This document shows positions 12,601 to 27,600 of a stretch of 64,000 nucleotides of DNA, piece by piece (positions within the stretch are counted from its first letter, which is position 1; every line of letters begins with the position of its first letter). The position numbers and the translations under genes were made by a program. Source of the DNA: Galaxea fascicularis (taxonomy: Eukaryota; Cnidaria; Anthozoa; Scleractinia; Euphylliidae); contig OX419335.1 of NCBI GenBank assembly GCA_948470475.1, forward strand, positions 39,516,303-39,580,302, given 5' to 3'. Below the pieces are notes generated by a model. It searched no databases. It saw only the letters and a program-made list of their open reading frames with translations, and was not told where the DNA came from.

Positions 12601-15600
12601 CACCACCGAGAAGATGAACATGCTCTTTGACAATTTCATGGCTGATGCCCACATGATGCTGTTGTTTTTGTTCCATGTGGAATCCATTGAGCTTTATGTC
12701 AGAGAGGAGTCAGAATCTAGCCCAAGAAGAATCTTCGAAGTGAAAGTTGCAGAGCAAAGTTTGCAAACAGTTCAGGCAAAGAAGAAGGAATTTTGTGACA
12801 ACATTGCACCTGGCAAAGTGATGTCCAAAAGTGTTTCAGTTACCTACCCAATCACCATAGAAACGGTGAACTTTGCTTCACCCTCAGGTAAAGAGGTGAA
12901 GCAACACTCATTCCTTGTTACAAACTACCTTTGTGGTGGACAGGTTTCTTCCGAGTTCAGACGGTTAATTGCAGATAAAGACCTTGCATATCTTCCCACA
13001 GTGGGTGTTGCTATGGCATTGCCAACAGATCCAAGTGTTCAGACACCTGCCATTCAAGGCCATGTCTTCTGCTCATTACCGGTGCCAGTTCAAAAGACCA
13101 GTTTAACTGGTTTGCCAGTACATGTGAATGGTTTCTTTGCTGTGAGTCAGAATAGACGTTTCATCAAGACACCAAATGCAGAGCAAGAAGATCAGGAAAA
13201 GGCAGGACGTCCACTGACGGACAAGTCCTTGTTATGGAACAAGTGTCTTATCGAGGAGGCTATTCCCAGAGCCTATACCACTATGCTAGTGGAAGCTATT
13301 AATCTGAGGTCTGTTCACATACCCAAGGAAGCCATTTACAAGTAAGTGATGTGAAAAAAATGTATAGGTTTGAGTTTCTTTTGGGAATGTTCTTTGAATT
13401 AACATGCAAAACATAATTTGAGAATCATAAAAGTGAGAATTGTATTTTCAGCTGCTTTGGCCTCTTGATTCTTATTCCTTAACTGAAATGCTCACCATTA
13501 TCGCATATGTGCTATTGTTGTTTTTAAATTTTGAGTGGGTTGGGAGGAAAGAATTGACTGGTTCAAGTAATAATAGTAAATATTAAATGTTTGTTTCTAG
13601 CACGCAAATACAACGTACGTCTCCAAATGCACCCCCTACTGAGAGGAAGCTTCATAACTTTTAAATCTTTACAGTTCTCAAATCAAATCAAATGTTGGTT
13701 TTGGAGAGAGGGGAAAACCGGAGTACCCAGAGAAAAACCTCTCAGGGCAGAGTAGGTCGGGAACCAACAAATTCAACCCATTTATGATGCCGAGTCCAGG
13801 AAGACCCTGCTCCCTGCAATTGAAATAATGTGGGGCTTTAAATACTTTGTGAGACCAACTTGCAGTTGTAAGGCAGTGCCATTGAGGCGCTTAACTCATG
13901 GGTGAAAGGGATACCAGAAAGAAAACAACATGCAATTTTCGTCTTAGTACTGGCTAGAAAAATGGCATTGATTGTATCGTAAGATGCTCGGTTTACTCAG
14001 GAAGTCTGAGTTGTATTCACTGCACCCACTCATAATTGTGGATTTCAAGGCTTGCTTTCTTGGCTAAGCCACTTGGGATCTTGTTTACTGTAGGTAATGT
14101 CGACCGATCTATCGGTCGATATAGCGGTCGATAGTCGGTCGACACTCGGTCGATAGTCGGTCTATAGTCGATAAAGGGGGTAGTTTGTAAAGAAACTGTG
14201 GTGCTGCGTCGGTGGGGAAGTATTACACAAAGATTTTGGTATTATCAACAGAGTTGATAAATGTAAATTGACCACCGTACAGGGATTCTAAAAGCTGACG
14301 TTTCGAGCGCTAGCCCTTCGTCAGAGCGAATCGAGGAATTATGGGTTGTGTGTAGTTTTTATAGTGGAGTAGGAGCTACGCTATTGGTGGTAACATGGCA
14401 ACGTGAAAATAGGAATACATTAGTTAAATGAAAAGCGTTCGTTAATACCGTGGGGATTAAGGGTGCCGATTTGGAAGATGAATTTTTGTTCCAGATTCTT
14501 GCGGCTTTCCGTCGTACCTTGATGTAGGGAAAGTCGACTATAGTCGGTCGACACTCGGTCGATAGTCGGTCGATAATCTTTCCAGATGTGTCTCGGCCGA
14601 TATTGCTTTTCGTTCACCGACACTTCGCCGCCACTTCACCGATAGTTGGTCGATACTTGACCGATGTATCGGTCAGTAATTGGTCAACACTCGGTCGATG
14701 GTAGGTAGACACTTGGTCGATAGTCAGAAGATAGCCGTTTGATATATCGGTCAAGAGTCGGCCGATAGTCGATCGATATATCGGCCGAGATTTGTGTCGC
14801 TCTGTATAGTTTTTAGCCCGTTACCAATAGTCCTGGAGAAGAAATTGGAGCAAAATTACTGAAATATGAACCGATTGCCCCTATTGACACGTAGAGATGA
14901 TTCTTGAAAAATTCGCAGTTTTTGGACATTTTTCGGTCAGTTATCAGTCCAAAGTACTCAAAATTAAACATGAAAGCACGCCTTTCTTTGCAATAGCATC
15001 CCGTTTTGTGACATTTTTTTGGTACGGGCATGCGAAAAAGTCTTACCCAATCTCTATAGACTTTTCTGCTTTTGTTTCGCTTTTCCTTTTTCTCTTGTTT
15101 GTCATTTTGCTGCCGTTGCTAACTGTCAGTTAACTGCCAACTGCCAGTTGCCAGTCAGTTCAAGAATTTTGGAGAAAGCATCATCCAAAAGGGAAATTCT
15201 TGTGTCTTCACTGTTATTTAGTCCATCTATCGATAAACCTTATACTTGAATATGTCCTCAAATCTCCCCGCCTCGATGAGCTTATAAGCTATTGCTTATA
15301 AGCTATTTGCGGGGGGGGGGGGGAGTAATGTAACTAGTTATATTTTCAATAAATTTGTTGTAAATTCTTACCAAGTGATGAAGAGGGAAATTTTTCCTCC
15401 GTTTTCAACTTTATAAACCTTTCTGTATATATTTGAAGCTCAATATCACTCTGCTGTGGGTATCATTGCCGGTTTGGTTTCTCTTCCTTCAACAGGTCTT
15501 TTATTATTGTAAGAGGTGCCTTTAAGATAATGTTAACGCGGCGCATACTGTTTTCCTCTTATTGGATGACCAAAAGTTATTTACCATTCAATATTAATTG

Positions 15601-18600
15601 CTGTTACGCATGGTCGTCTTTATTTTGAACACAATATAAAGCGACAGGACAGAGAAAAAGGACAGGATAATGTAATGAGAACGTATGAGTATTTTCCTTG
15701 CTGTAAATTGAAATAATTCCCACAATAAATGAATGTGTTCAGTGCTGGATATTTTGTCACCTTCCTCGGCGCATTACTAGCACGTTTTATCAATGACTGA
15801 TCGTTAAACAAAGGACTGTTCCCGTCTTCAGTGCAGAAATACATAAGTTTAATTTGTGGTCTCCGCACATGCGAGAACTCGGCGTGATGAAGCAGGTCAA
15901 AGCCTGATAATGAAAGATGTGTATTCCTCACTCTTAAAGCATGTCATGAACTGCCCTTCCTATTCATTATTCGTCCACTGCGGGAGCAGTCATTTCACTC
16001 GTCCTTCTTTAAGTATTCTTCGACTGCGGGACCACAGGAGCAGCAGATTCAACTTAGGCTGTAACTGGTTTTGTTTAAAATCAGACGATCGGTGATGACA
16101 CAAACTGGAAAAAAAAAAGGTTACCATGTCCTTAGTTCCCGGTGCTCTTCGGTTCGCTTCATAGAGAAATCGCGCCTCGCACTGCCACATGTTCCCCCAT
16201 TGCATGATAACAGTAATTAATGACGTCTTTGCTTAAAAAGAAAGACTCACCTGGTAACTTAACACACGACTGATATTCGGCCGACAGTTGACCGAAATAC
16301 CACCGACATATGACCGATAGTAAGTCGAGGTGCATCGTCGAAATATCGACCGATACTTGGCCGATAGTCTATCTCACGCTCGACGGACTGTCGACCGACT
16401 GCCGATCGAGTGTCGACCGACTGTCGACCGCTATATCGACCGCTCTATCGACCGATAGATCGGTCGACACTACCTACAGTAAACAAGATCCGCCATTTGT
16501 ATCCTTCAATCCTATTGTAAAATTATTAGAGAAGCTTTTTGGGTGTGGGGAGTACTAGTAAATACTTCTTTGTTTGCGGCAAACACCCTTTTCACGCCCC
16601 TTTTATTTTTCTAGTTAGAAGTTAATTTGAGGCATTTGATTTTTGTTGATAGAGCGTGGCCAGAAGTCAGCAGCATAGATCAGAAGTGGAAAGGTCTCCA
16701 GAAACCATTGTTTCAATTGCTCCTAACAGAGAAAGTTGTACACACCCAAGCACAAGGTGGGAAGTGGGTGACATTGAGAGACGCCATTATCCATCGCCAG
16801 CGTTGGGGTGACCAGAATGACCTGCTGTTAAGAATATTGCTTTCGGTCAATTTGCCTGCTGTCGCTGTACCAAATCACGTGCTTGGTGCTATTGACATCT
16901 ACGCACCGGGCCATGCAGAAGTCACACCCGCTTTCATAAGAGGTGTATTGAGGCAAGCCCCGTCTTCCTATACAAGCCTTACTAGGAGGGATAAGCTGTT
17001 GCTTCTTCAATTTTCTCTCAGCGATGGGAACTTTAAGGACCTCGATGGCTTGCAGCTTTTACCCTTGGCTAATGAGACATTTGCAAAATTTCAGCATCGT
17101 GCCAGACTTGTTTTTATCACCTCACCTGAACACCCTCAAGAACTTCTTCCTGGTTTGGGTGATCGATTTGTGGACACCACTGTCAATAAGGACATTCTGC
17201 AGTGCCTCCAAACTGCAACATTCAGAGGTAGGTTCTTTTTTCATTTCGTTAACCCTCTTAGTCACAGTGTACCATCGTTCGTAAACTGTCCTTTTTGGGT
17301 GATATTTCCTTCATCCATAGCGTATTGGAGGTTCACCTTGCTGCGTCACCATGGCGGCTTCGCTCTCTCCTGAAGCCACCACTGAGCAGGTAAATTTCAA
17401 GGACCCTGAGCAGTCTCTAACAGAGAATCTAAATTTTAATGCCCAGAAGTCAACATTTTAGTTGGCTGGATCCTTCGAAGAGCTTAAACATTTTTGTTTC
17501 AAATATCTAAACGTCGATCCTTCCACGTGTGTGGTAACTCGGAACCAGCAGAGAAAGACGATTAAGACAAAATCGTTAATCGTGAACTTCTAGAAGACAG
17601 TAACCTTACAGCTTCAAGGAAGCCACTGCGAAAGTGCAAAGGATGACCCTCAAGCGAGTTTGGACGCCAGACAAACCAACAGGGTGGCAAACGAAAATGT
17701 TGTTGAATTGACCCAGCTACAAGATTGTTTGTGGAAATTCTCGATAAACACGCCGCACTTAAAAGGAAACGGACCAGCAAAAAACATTCCCCATGGATTA
17801 CCCATGAATTGATGCGTAACATTCATAAACAGAATTATTTGAAGAGAAAAGCTACAGTTAGCAACGGTGAGATGGTTTGGCAACAGTATAAATACGCACG
17901 AAATGCGACAAACAATGCCATTAGATTAGCCAAATGACAGTGTTAAATGCATAATTTAGAAATGAACAAAAGGAACCCACGCAAAACATGGATTTTGATC
18001 GATGAGCTAAGTTCACGCAAATGTGGCAAAACTCGAAATATTTCGGAAATCAAGATTAAAAACGAATCTATAAATTCTGCAGCCGAAATGGCTGAGGCAT
18101 TTAATGATTTTTCACGACAGTTGGCCCTAACTTAGCAAATGAAATATCGTCTTCGAGTATCAAGCCGGAATCCTGTCTTTAACCTGCTGAAAAAGCGTGT
18201 TCTCTGAAATCTCCCACCTTTAGCACTGTATGCAAAATACTGAGTCAGATAAAGGAGAAAAAAGCCACGGGGTTAGATAGAATTCATGTATGTATGTATT
18301 TAAATATTGTCAAAGCTGAAAGAAAAAAATATGAGTAACATCACAAGACTCGTTATGAAGCAATAGTGGGCAATAATTCCTTTTTGAAATTAACATAAAG
18401 GGAGTTTACAAATATATGTGAGCAAGTTTCTGTTTCATTCACTTCTGAATTACGAAAGTCAGAATGATATTGTCGTTATAAGTCTTGTTTGAAAATCGTA
18501 ATTTGGCCTTTTGGTTGTAAAATGAATGGCACCGTGTTGTGTGAAAGGTCATAAAGAGGTGGAGGCACTTCCTTTATTGTGGGATTTGAATGACGGAAAA

Positions 18601-21600
18601 CGATCAAATTAGGTTTGGAGCTCCTTGGCATTATACGTAGGTGGAAATAACATTTGACTGTAGATGTACCCACGAAAGGTATTTTGGATTGCTATCACTG
18701 CTGAGCTTTCGTAAGTGAGAGGCCTTTACTTGACCCATAAGTCAGCGGTTACATTGCTCTTACAATTCTCCAATTGCTTGTCAATGTGAATGTTTGCTTG
18801 AATGTAATGGTTTCGATTGCTGCCACCCCAACATTTGACAAATGAGTCATGCATTGTGCGGCTCACAGGATATGTTTTGAAATATTGAAACCAAGTTTAA
18901 GTACCGTCTATGTATTGAAACGGTAGTATAGGTGTAATAATGTTTTGTGCTTTCTTGCCCTGAATCGACCGCTGCTGGGCACCCGATTTATTGTTAGTGG
19001 GGAACTTTTCTTCATTCTGTCTGTTTCAATACGTTAGGTCACATGCAGCTACGATTCCTTGGTAAAGAATATATTGCTGCCCTTCTGTGGCGTTGCCTTC
19101 CACCAGACTGGAAAAACGTTGAAATGGTTTCCTGGTACCCTGGTAATACCAGTCCGAAGCATCCACCAAAACAATGGATTGAGCTTGTGTGGAGATACCT
19201 ACGGCAACATTTCACCACTGCAGAGGAGATTCAAAGCCTTGGGAAGCTCCCCTTGATTCCACTACAAATGTCCCAGGTACCTGTATGCTTGACAAGACTT
19301 TCTCGTCCAACCAGAGTAGTTGTCAAACGCTTGAATGATGCTGTGATTGATGACAGTTTGTCCGATGCCCTCACAGAGCTTGGCTTGATTATCCTGAATG
19401 ACCTCCCAAGTTTTATCAGCCACCATCCAGCTGTTCTAGGGACGTTTGTCAATCCACCTTCTCTCCAAGGCGTTTTGGATGCAATGCTGGCTTCCTCCTC
19501 CAGAATGTCAGATGGAATGTTCTCAAAAATTGTACTGAGGAAAGTGTCCACCAAAGGGAAGCGCAACTTGAGATCTTTTCTAGCCAATCTCAGGCAACTG
19601 AGTGGAGAGACCGAAGAATACAATTTTTTGTGCGGTCTTCCAATTTTTGAGACTCTGTCCAGGGCATTTGTGTCAAAACAGGAATGTTCATTTGCAGCAC
19701 CCGCCGAACCTCTTCCTATACCCGTCTTACGAGACCTAATAAACATTGCCCAAGCTGACTCAAAGAGATTAGCACTTCTTTTAGATGTCAGGATTCTAAC
19801 TCCCAAGGAATTACTCTGCGAAATGGTATTTCCCGATGTGCAACAAGGAAACTACTCTGAAGAGCATGTCGACGAGGTGATGGTATATGTTCTTGAACAT
19901 TTCGCCCATGTCATTCGTACAGATGCTAAATTCAAGGAAAATCTGAAGATGCTCGCATTTGTTCCAAAGCAAGGGAGGCGAGTCAGGGCCATGGACCTCT
20001 TTGACCCAAGAAACGACACCCTGAAGAAACTATTTGCCAACGAAAATGTGTTCCCCGTCAGCAACTTGTACAACAAACGGGCTGTACTTGAAGTGTTGGA
20101 AGATCTTGGAATGAAGAACGAGAGCCACATCACCAGTAAAGATCTTTACCAGAGTGCAAAACTTGTGAGTAAACTTTCGCATCTTCAAGCTGCAAAGCAC
20201 AAGTCAATCGCGATTTTGGGCTATCTCAGTGAGTACCCCCAGACACTCCATGAGCTACTTAACGGACAGCCATTGGGAGTGCTTCTAAGGGGCGTTCAGT
20301 GGGTGTCTAGATTGCAGCATAGGACGTTGCATTTTCCTCCAACTCTTCCATGGTTGGAAGTAGCTGAAGACGAAACTGGACTTTTCTTTAAGCCAACAGA
20401 CCTGAGGAGTCATGACTTTGCCAATCTTATTGGAACGGTGAAGCCTGTTGTGGAAGTGGAATCGTTAAGTCAGGTTGCCAAGTATTTTGGCTGGCAAACG
20501 AAACCATATGTCTTTGACGTAGTAAAGCACTTGGAAAGAGTAATCTGCTGTTACTCAAAAGAAGAGAAACCGTATTACATGGTTGTGGTGGACGAAATCT
20601 ATTCTTTCTTAAGCCATGTGGACGCCAGTGCTGTGAAAAAGGCTTTTGACCAAGTGAAGATTCGCGATTGGGTGTGGAACGGAGACGGGTTTTCATCACC
20701 TAAGCATTTGCTCTCATGTAAGCCAGCCATTGATCTGACGCCCTACATCCTCTGTCTTCCTTCAGAGATGATAAAGCACTCTCACTTGTTTCGCCGTTTT
20801 GACATGAAGGAACAATGTGATCCATCTGTTCTGTTGAAAGTTTTAAGCATATTAAAGCAGAAGTATAAAGATGTCCATTTCAGTCCTTCAGAAGTTAAAC
20901 ATGATCTTCAGTTGTCCGTTGACATCCTTAATGAGCTGGCAAATGTAGAGTTGTCCCCAGAACTTCAAGCAAAGATACTTCTTCCTGTTCACATTGAAGA
21001 CAATCTTTGCGTCCAACTGGAGCCTATTGAGCACTGCATGTACTGTGAAAATGAGTGGCTGAAGAACGAAGGAGACCACAAGGGCATGGAATATTTCCAC
21101 GTACACCCCATTGTTCCAAACAGCACTGCTGAGCGTCTCGGTGTTCCAAACCTTGCTAATCGTATGCTAGACCCTGATGAGTTGTTCATTGGAGAAGAGT
21201 TTGGACAAGAAGAAAAGCTTACCACACGGCTTAATCGACTTCTGGAGGAGTACACTGATGGATTCGCAGTACTCAAAGAACTTGTTCAAAATGCCGATGA
21301 CGGTGGGGCTACTGAAGTCAGATTTCTCTACGATCAAAGAACAAACGAAGACGCCACCACTTGTTTGATTGACGAAGGCCTTAGAGGCTGCCAGGGACCT
21401 GCATTGTGGGTATTCAACGATGCTTCCTTTCAAGATGAAGACTTTGTGAACATCACAAAACTGAACGAAGGAACAAAAGTACATGACACAGAAAAGATTG
21501 GAAAGTTTGGACTTGGCTTTAGTTCAGTGTACAATTTGACAGACGTCCCAATGTTTGTTAGCAGGAATTATTTTGCGGTTTTTGATCCTCACACTTCGTA

Positions 21601-24600
21601 CCTCGGAAAGGCCATAAAAAACAAAAGGAAGCCAGGAATGAAGATCAATCTGAACAAAGATGTAACGAGACTTAAGGCATTCGCAAATCAGTTTAAACCG
21701 TTCAATGGTATCTTTGGATGTGATTTGAGTCTTGACAGGGAAGACAACTCATTTGATGGTACACTGTTTCGATTTCCATTGAGAACAAAGGAGCAAGCCA
21801 TAGCAAGTGAGATAAAGAAGTTACATTACAGTGATCAAGAAATGCGACAGCTGCTGCAAATGTTTGTAGAAAGAGCACAGACCTTGCTGCTCTTCACACA
21901 GAATGTTTTTCGTGTTGAGATACACACTTTAAAGCAGTCGTCAAGTCCGAAACCAAGGCCTTCATTGATGTTTCAGGTGACCAAATCACTGTCACAGAGA
22001 GGAATTCTAAGGGAATTGTCAGTTTGTGTAAAGTTACCAGCTACTGCAAACAAATTAGATGAGGAGCAACAAATCCTACTTCAGCAATGCAATTTCCTTC
22101 AGGCATCATCAAAGATGGCGAGATCTGCCAAAAGTCACAATGGTGATGCATGTGCACTTCCAGAATCTTCAGTCACAATTGACATTACCTGCAGTTTCAC
22201 CACATCTGGTTTGGAATTCTTTGACGTTAACGAGGATCTGCGACAGAATTGTTCAATTTGGATGGTTGTTTCATCAGTTGGAAGTGGCCAGGCAATGCAG
22301 TTGGCAAAGAGCGATCCTAGTCTTGTTCCCTCCGCCGGTGTAGCTGTTCAGTTAGTGGCAACAGATTCCAACACTCTAAAACCCTTACCAGTTGTATTAA
22401 ATGGTTCTGAAGTTAGACTCGGCGGCACGGTGTTCTGCTTTCTTCCTCTTCCAATTCACAGTGGTCTACCGGTGCATATAAATGGCGCATTTTCTGTGGC
22501 AGCTAATAGACGCCATTTACGTAGGCAAGTTGAAGATGACAAGGCTTGTCCTGGAGTTGCGTGGAATCGTGAACTCATGCAAGATTCTGTTGTGACCGCC
22601 TATCTCTGTCTTCTGAAGGACATTAGTTTAGTTGCTCCCAGCGACGGTTCATATGTCTATTATTCATTGTGGCCTAGGGCTACCATAGTGGATCAAGACT
22701 TCTGGCCGGTTTTGAAGTCATTCTACATGCAACTTGTGAGGGGTGGACATGCTCTATTCTCTGACGGAGTTCACTGGGTTGACGTTAGTCAAGTAGTCTT
22801 TCTGCATCCTAATCTACGCCAGGATCCTGACATAGGAGGAGCTGCATTTTCCGTTTTGCAGAATTTGGCCAAGGAAAACACAGTGGTCATCGATATGCCA
22901 AATGATGTGTTCCAGTCTTTTTGCGCTCTCAGTCTGTCGGATGTCATACAAGACCAAATGTTCTCTAAGAGACGGTTTTTCATGGACCTTTTCTTCCCAA
23001 ACGTTTTACGCGTCCCTGCCGATTTGAGAGATGTACTGGTACTGCATGTTATCGATGATGGCAGCCAGGAGCTGGATGATTTGTTGACAACGCATGCCTG
23101 CATTCCTGCATCTCCAAGGGGAGAGACACTTAGGTTCCCCGGCCAGCTAGTACACCCCAGCAAACAAGCTTCTCCTTTATTTTCTGGAAGAGATGGAAGG
23201 TTCCCTTGTGGTACAGAAAGTACCTACCTTGACCCACAACGACTTGTCAAGCTTGAACAGCTAGGAATGTCGTCAGATAACCTCCCCTGGGAAGAGGTTG
23301 CAGAGAGAGCGGAAAGCATTCGGTTGCTGAATACATTCGACTCTAAATCAGCTTTCAAGCGATCAGACGCGTTGCTAAGATTTTTAGATAGGAAAATCAA
23401 ACTTAAAGAGGAAGGCCCATCGCAACCGATTTTGTCACGCCTTCAGAATGCCCATTTCTTACCTGTTCTTCTAAAGCCAAGTTTTTTTCCTCTTACTTGG
23501 AAAGGTGAAGAATTTCACAACCAAGGATTGTCTCTGATGGCGCCCAGCAACATGTACCTGAAAGACGATCAGTACCTTGTTTGTTGTACAGAGCCAATCG
23601 TAGCCCCAGAAATCTCGAAGAGGGTCGCAGAGCTGTTGAAGCTAACAGATAAAGAAGTCACCACCAAGCATGCAATTAACCAACTGGAAGAAGCCATGTC
23701 GGCAGACGTCGGAGCTCTTGATCGTGAAAGTTATGAAGAGCTGAGATACGTTTGCAAAAAGGCTTACGCATTCTTACAGAATAATACCACATGTGGATCG
23801 TCCATCAAAGAGTGGCTGTGTGAAAAGAGATTCATTCTGTTAGGGAAGCAATTTCTTCCTGCCAACCGTGTAGCTTTAGAAGTGAAGTGTGATTGCTCCC
23901 CGTATCTTTACAAACTCCCCGAAGATTTGTCTGATGAATTTTTCAGAATAATGAAACTTGCGGGTGTAAGGGAGCGCTTTGAAGATAAAGATTATATCAA
24001 CGGCATCCAAGAAGTGAAGAAGCAGTTTAAAGCAATGAAACTTGATGATCGTACTCTGCAGGTAACAGTAAATATGGCGGTTCAGCTCGGTGAGACTCTA
24101 AAAAGTTCGAGTTGCAATCCAGCTAAAGTGCAAGAGAAGTATGGTTTGATTTACTTACCTTCCTCTCGTGGAGTCATGCAAGCTGTTCTCGACCTTTGTA
24201 TCAAGGACTGTCCTTGGATGCCTGAAGATCCTACTGTGGAATTTGTCAGTGAGAAAATTCCTTGGTCAACCTGTGTCCAGCTTGGTGTTAAAACACGACG
24301 AGAAGACGCCTTACAAGGACATGACATTGGCATCCCTTTTGGTCAGCAAGAGAAACTTACAAATCGTTTAAAGCGCATCCTAACAGGCTACCCAAGCGAA
24401 AAAGAGATTTTGAAAGAGCTCGTTCAGAATGCAGATGACGCGCAGGCGAGTGAGATTTGCTTCATCAGAGACTCCAGACATCATCCAGATGAGAGAGTAT
24501 TTAATGATAGTTGGAAGCAACTCCAAGGTCCTGCGTTGTGTGTTTACAACAACAGGCCATTCACCACTGCAGATATCAAAGGTATTCAGTCGCTTGGGGA

Positions 24601-27600
24601 AGGCAGCAAGGGAGACGATAAAAACAAGACTGGTCAGTATGGAGTAGGGTTCAATGCTGTCTACCACTTAACTGATGTGCCTTCATTCATCTCAAAAGGT
24701 AAAGAAATTGGGGATGTTATGTGCGTATTCGACCCTCATTGCAAGTACGCGCCAAATGCGAGTGAGAAAGAACCAGGCAGGATGTTCAAAGACATTAAAA
24801 GATTGAAGAAAAAGTTCCCAGATGTCTTTCCTTGTTACCTTGAAGAATATTTTCCACTGGAGAATGCTACCTTGTTCAGGTTTCCTCTAAAGTCAGAGAA
24901 AATGGCTGAAGAGTCCAAGATATCATCTACACTTGTAACGGTTGAAAAATTGGACGCAATGATGGAAGAACTTAAGGCCGAGTTGTTTGAACTTCTCCTC
25001 TTCGTGAACAACGTTAAGAAGATCACCCTAGCTGGGATAGACGAGAATGGACAATTGTTTCGTTCGTATTCCGTTGAAGTATCGATGTCCAAAGAAGACG
25101 CGAAGAAAAGGCAGACGTTCTCTCGCTACACGAAAAGGATTGCAGATCAAGTCAAAGATTATCTTCCAACAGGAATAGAAGTAATGAAATGCACGTATTC
25201 TCTGATTTTGAGAGACTGCTTTGACAAGAAGGAAGAGAATTGGTTGGTCGTCCAACAAATTGGTTTTGAACAGCCCATAGAACCCAGCATTGTTGACGCC
25301 TTCAAGGAAAAACAGCTTGAGATGCTTCCTCGCGGTGGTGTAGCATGCCTTTTGCACAACAACAATCCAGATAAAGAGGCGCACGGAAAAAAGAAAGCGT
25401 ATTGTTTTCTTCCGCTTCCGTTTGAAACTGATCTCCCAGTTCACGTCAATGGGCACTTTGCACTGGACCATGAGGCCAGGAGACATTTGTGGCGGGATGA
25501 AGGTGGTGGTTATCGAAGTGATTGGAATCATGCTCTGCTAAGAGAAGTCGTTGCGTCCTGCTATCTGACCCTTTTGGATGAAGTGCGTGGTTTTCTTAAA
25601 TTGCCAGTGACGCACGATTCTACGCCTTGTAATCTGGAGTGCTGCAGAAGTACGATCTTGGAAAGGCTGAGATTGTATGAAGAGCTTTTTCCTCGCTACC
25701 CACTTCAAGATACACACTGGAACACACTGGTCAGTTCAGTTTACAAAGAAATGAACAAGAGGAGAGTGCGGTTGGTTCCGATGGTGAGTAGTTCGGAAGC
25801 AGATCCTGGACCCCATGCGAAGGATTCACGTGCGTCTGATATAGTCCAATTGACGTGGTTTCCACTAACTGGTACTGGGAAGGATAGAACATACTTTAAT
25901 GATCTTGATGTGAATGGTTACTTTTCCTTGTCACCCAAGAAACGTGACGATGACGAAGATGAAAACAAAAGGAAGAAAAAAGAGGAGAACAGGATTAAAC
26001 GCAAGAGCGTGTTTGAAGAGGCCCTGGTGAAAACAGGTTTCAATCTTGTAACATTATCGATGACCATTTTTGAATCACTAAGGCAAGTGGGAGTAGAAGT
26101 GTACTGCATTTCGCCCTCTGCGTTGATGGAGTTTTTCAAATCTTTCAGTGATGCTGACCCACTTTGCATTGTTGAAAGTATCCCGTGTCCTGTTTTCAAG
26201 ACTCCATTTAAGAACGAAAACGTTGTTTGTGACATTCTGCAGTATTGCAAGGCAGATGAACATTTTCTTACGAACCTTCCAGGACTTCCTTTACTCCTCA
26301 CCCAAGACAAGTACTTGAGAGTATTCAGCGAGAGTGATCAACGATGCTTGAGTTCGTTTGCAGACATTCTGCCGTCGTCTCCATCAATTTTTGTCCATTC
26401 AGATTTACAGCGATTTGTTTTTAAAGATGGGAAAGCCTCAGTGTTCCGACCATTAGATGTGGACGTTTTCGCCTTGCAGTTGCATCAAACTCTGCCACGC
26501 GTTTTCCTCAACAAGAGTCAATTTGTGAAATGGCATCCAGATGACCGCTCTTTGCCCAATCTTAAGTGGGTTTGCAGGGTTTGGTCCTTCTTGCGAGGGG
26601 TTCGTGACAAGATGAAGAAGTCGGACAAAAGCAAGGGAGAAGAGAAATCTCTCACGGTTGATTTTGTCTCCCCACTATCTGAATGGTGTATTCTTCCCGC
26701 AACAGTGGAAGTGGAAAGACTACAAACTTCAGGCTGCTGGGAGACTGTGACAGAAGATTACCTGGTGCCTCTTAATCTGGCAAAATCCGTTGTCAACTTG
26801 ACCGATTTCGGTGTATCTAGTGGGAAGTTGTTAGAGGTACTGAAAATGTTTGCCTTGCCAGAGCTTCATTTAGGAGTAGCAAAAGTTATTTCAAACCACT
26901 ACCTTTGTGATTTGGTGGCATCTCCCAAAGCACCTGATTCTTTGCTTGTTGCACTGGAACGAAAGTTCCAAACGCATTCCTTTCCCTTTCGGAAAGTAAA
27001 ACCATCAGATGCTGCAGTTGTCTTAGATTACTTCAACAATAACGTGAAAAGTCTCACCGATCAGGACCAACAGATTTTGAGAAGGCTGCCACTTTTTCCA
27101 AAGTCATGTGGCGGCCTTGCAGAGCTTACGAATGGCAAAGGTTTTATCATACCTTCAAGAATACCCAAAGACGAGATGGGTGTGGTTGAAGTCAAGTTTC
27201 ACTGCATTTTTTTGAAATCCCGGGAATCCTCATCAGATCTTTACAAGTTATTGAAGATTGAGCACCTGTCTTGTGGTGAAGTGTATCGAAATTACGTCTT
27301 GGTGTGCTTCCAACACCTGACCCAGAAGGCGAGGGTTGTCCACATGCAATACCTGCGCGACTACATTTCGGCAGCAAGTGCAGATAACAAAGGAAAAGAA
27401 GAAAAGGAGAGGTTGTTGGACATTTTAAAATCGGTTAAGTTCATCCCACGTAAGAAGATCGCAAAGAAGCCAAGTTCAAGTGTGAATGACTCTGCGTGGT
27501 TCAGTCCTGAGAATGCTACAGAAATTGAATCACTACGTTTCGGGCACACTGAAAACGTCACTTTCTGCCCCGGAAATAACATGCTAATGACAGCATCAAG

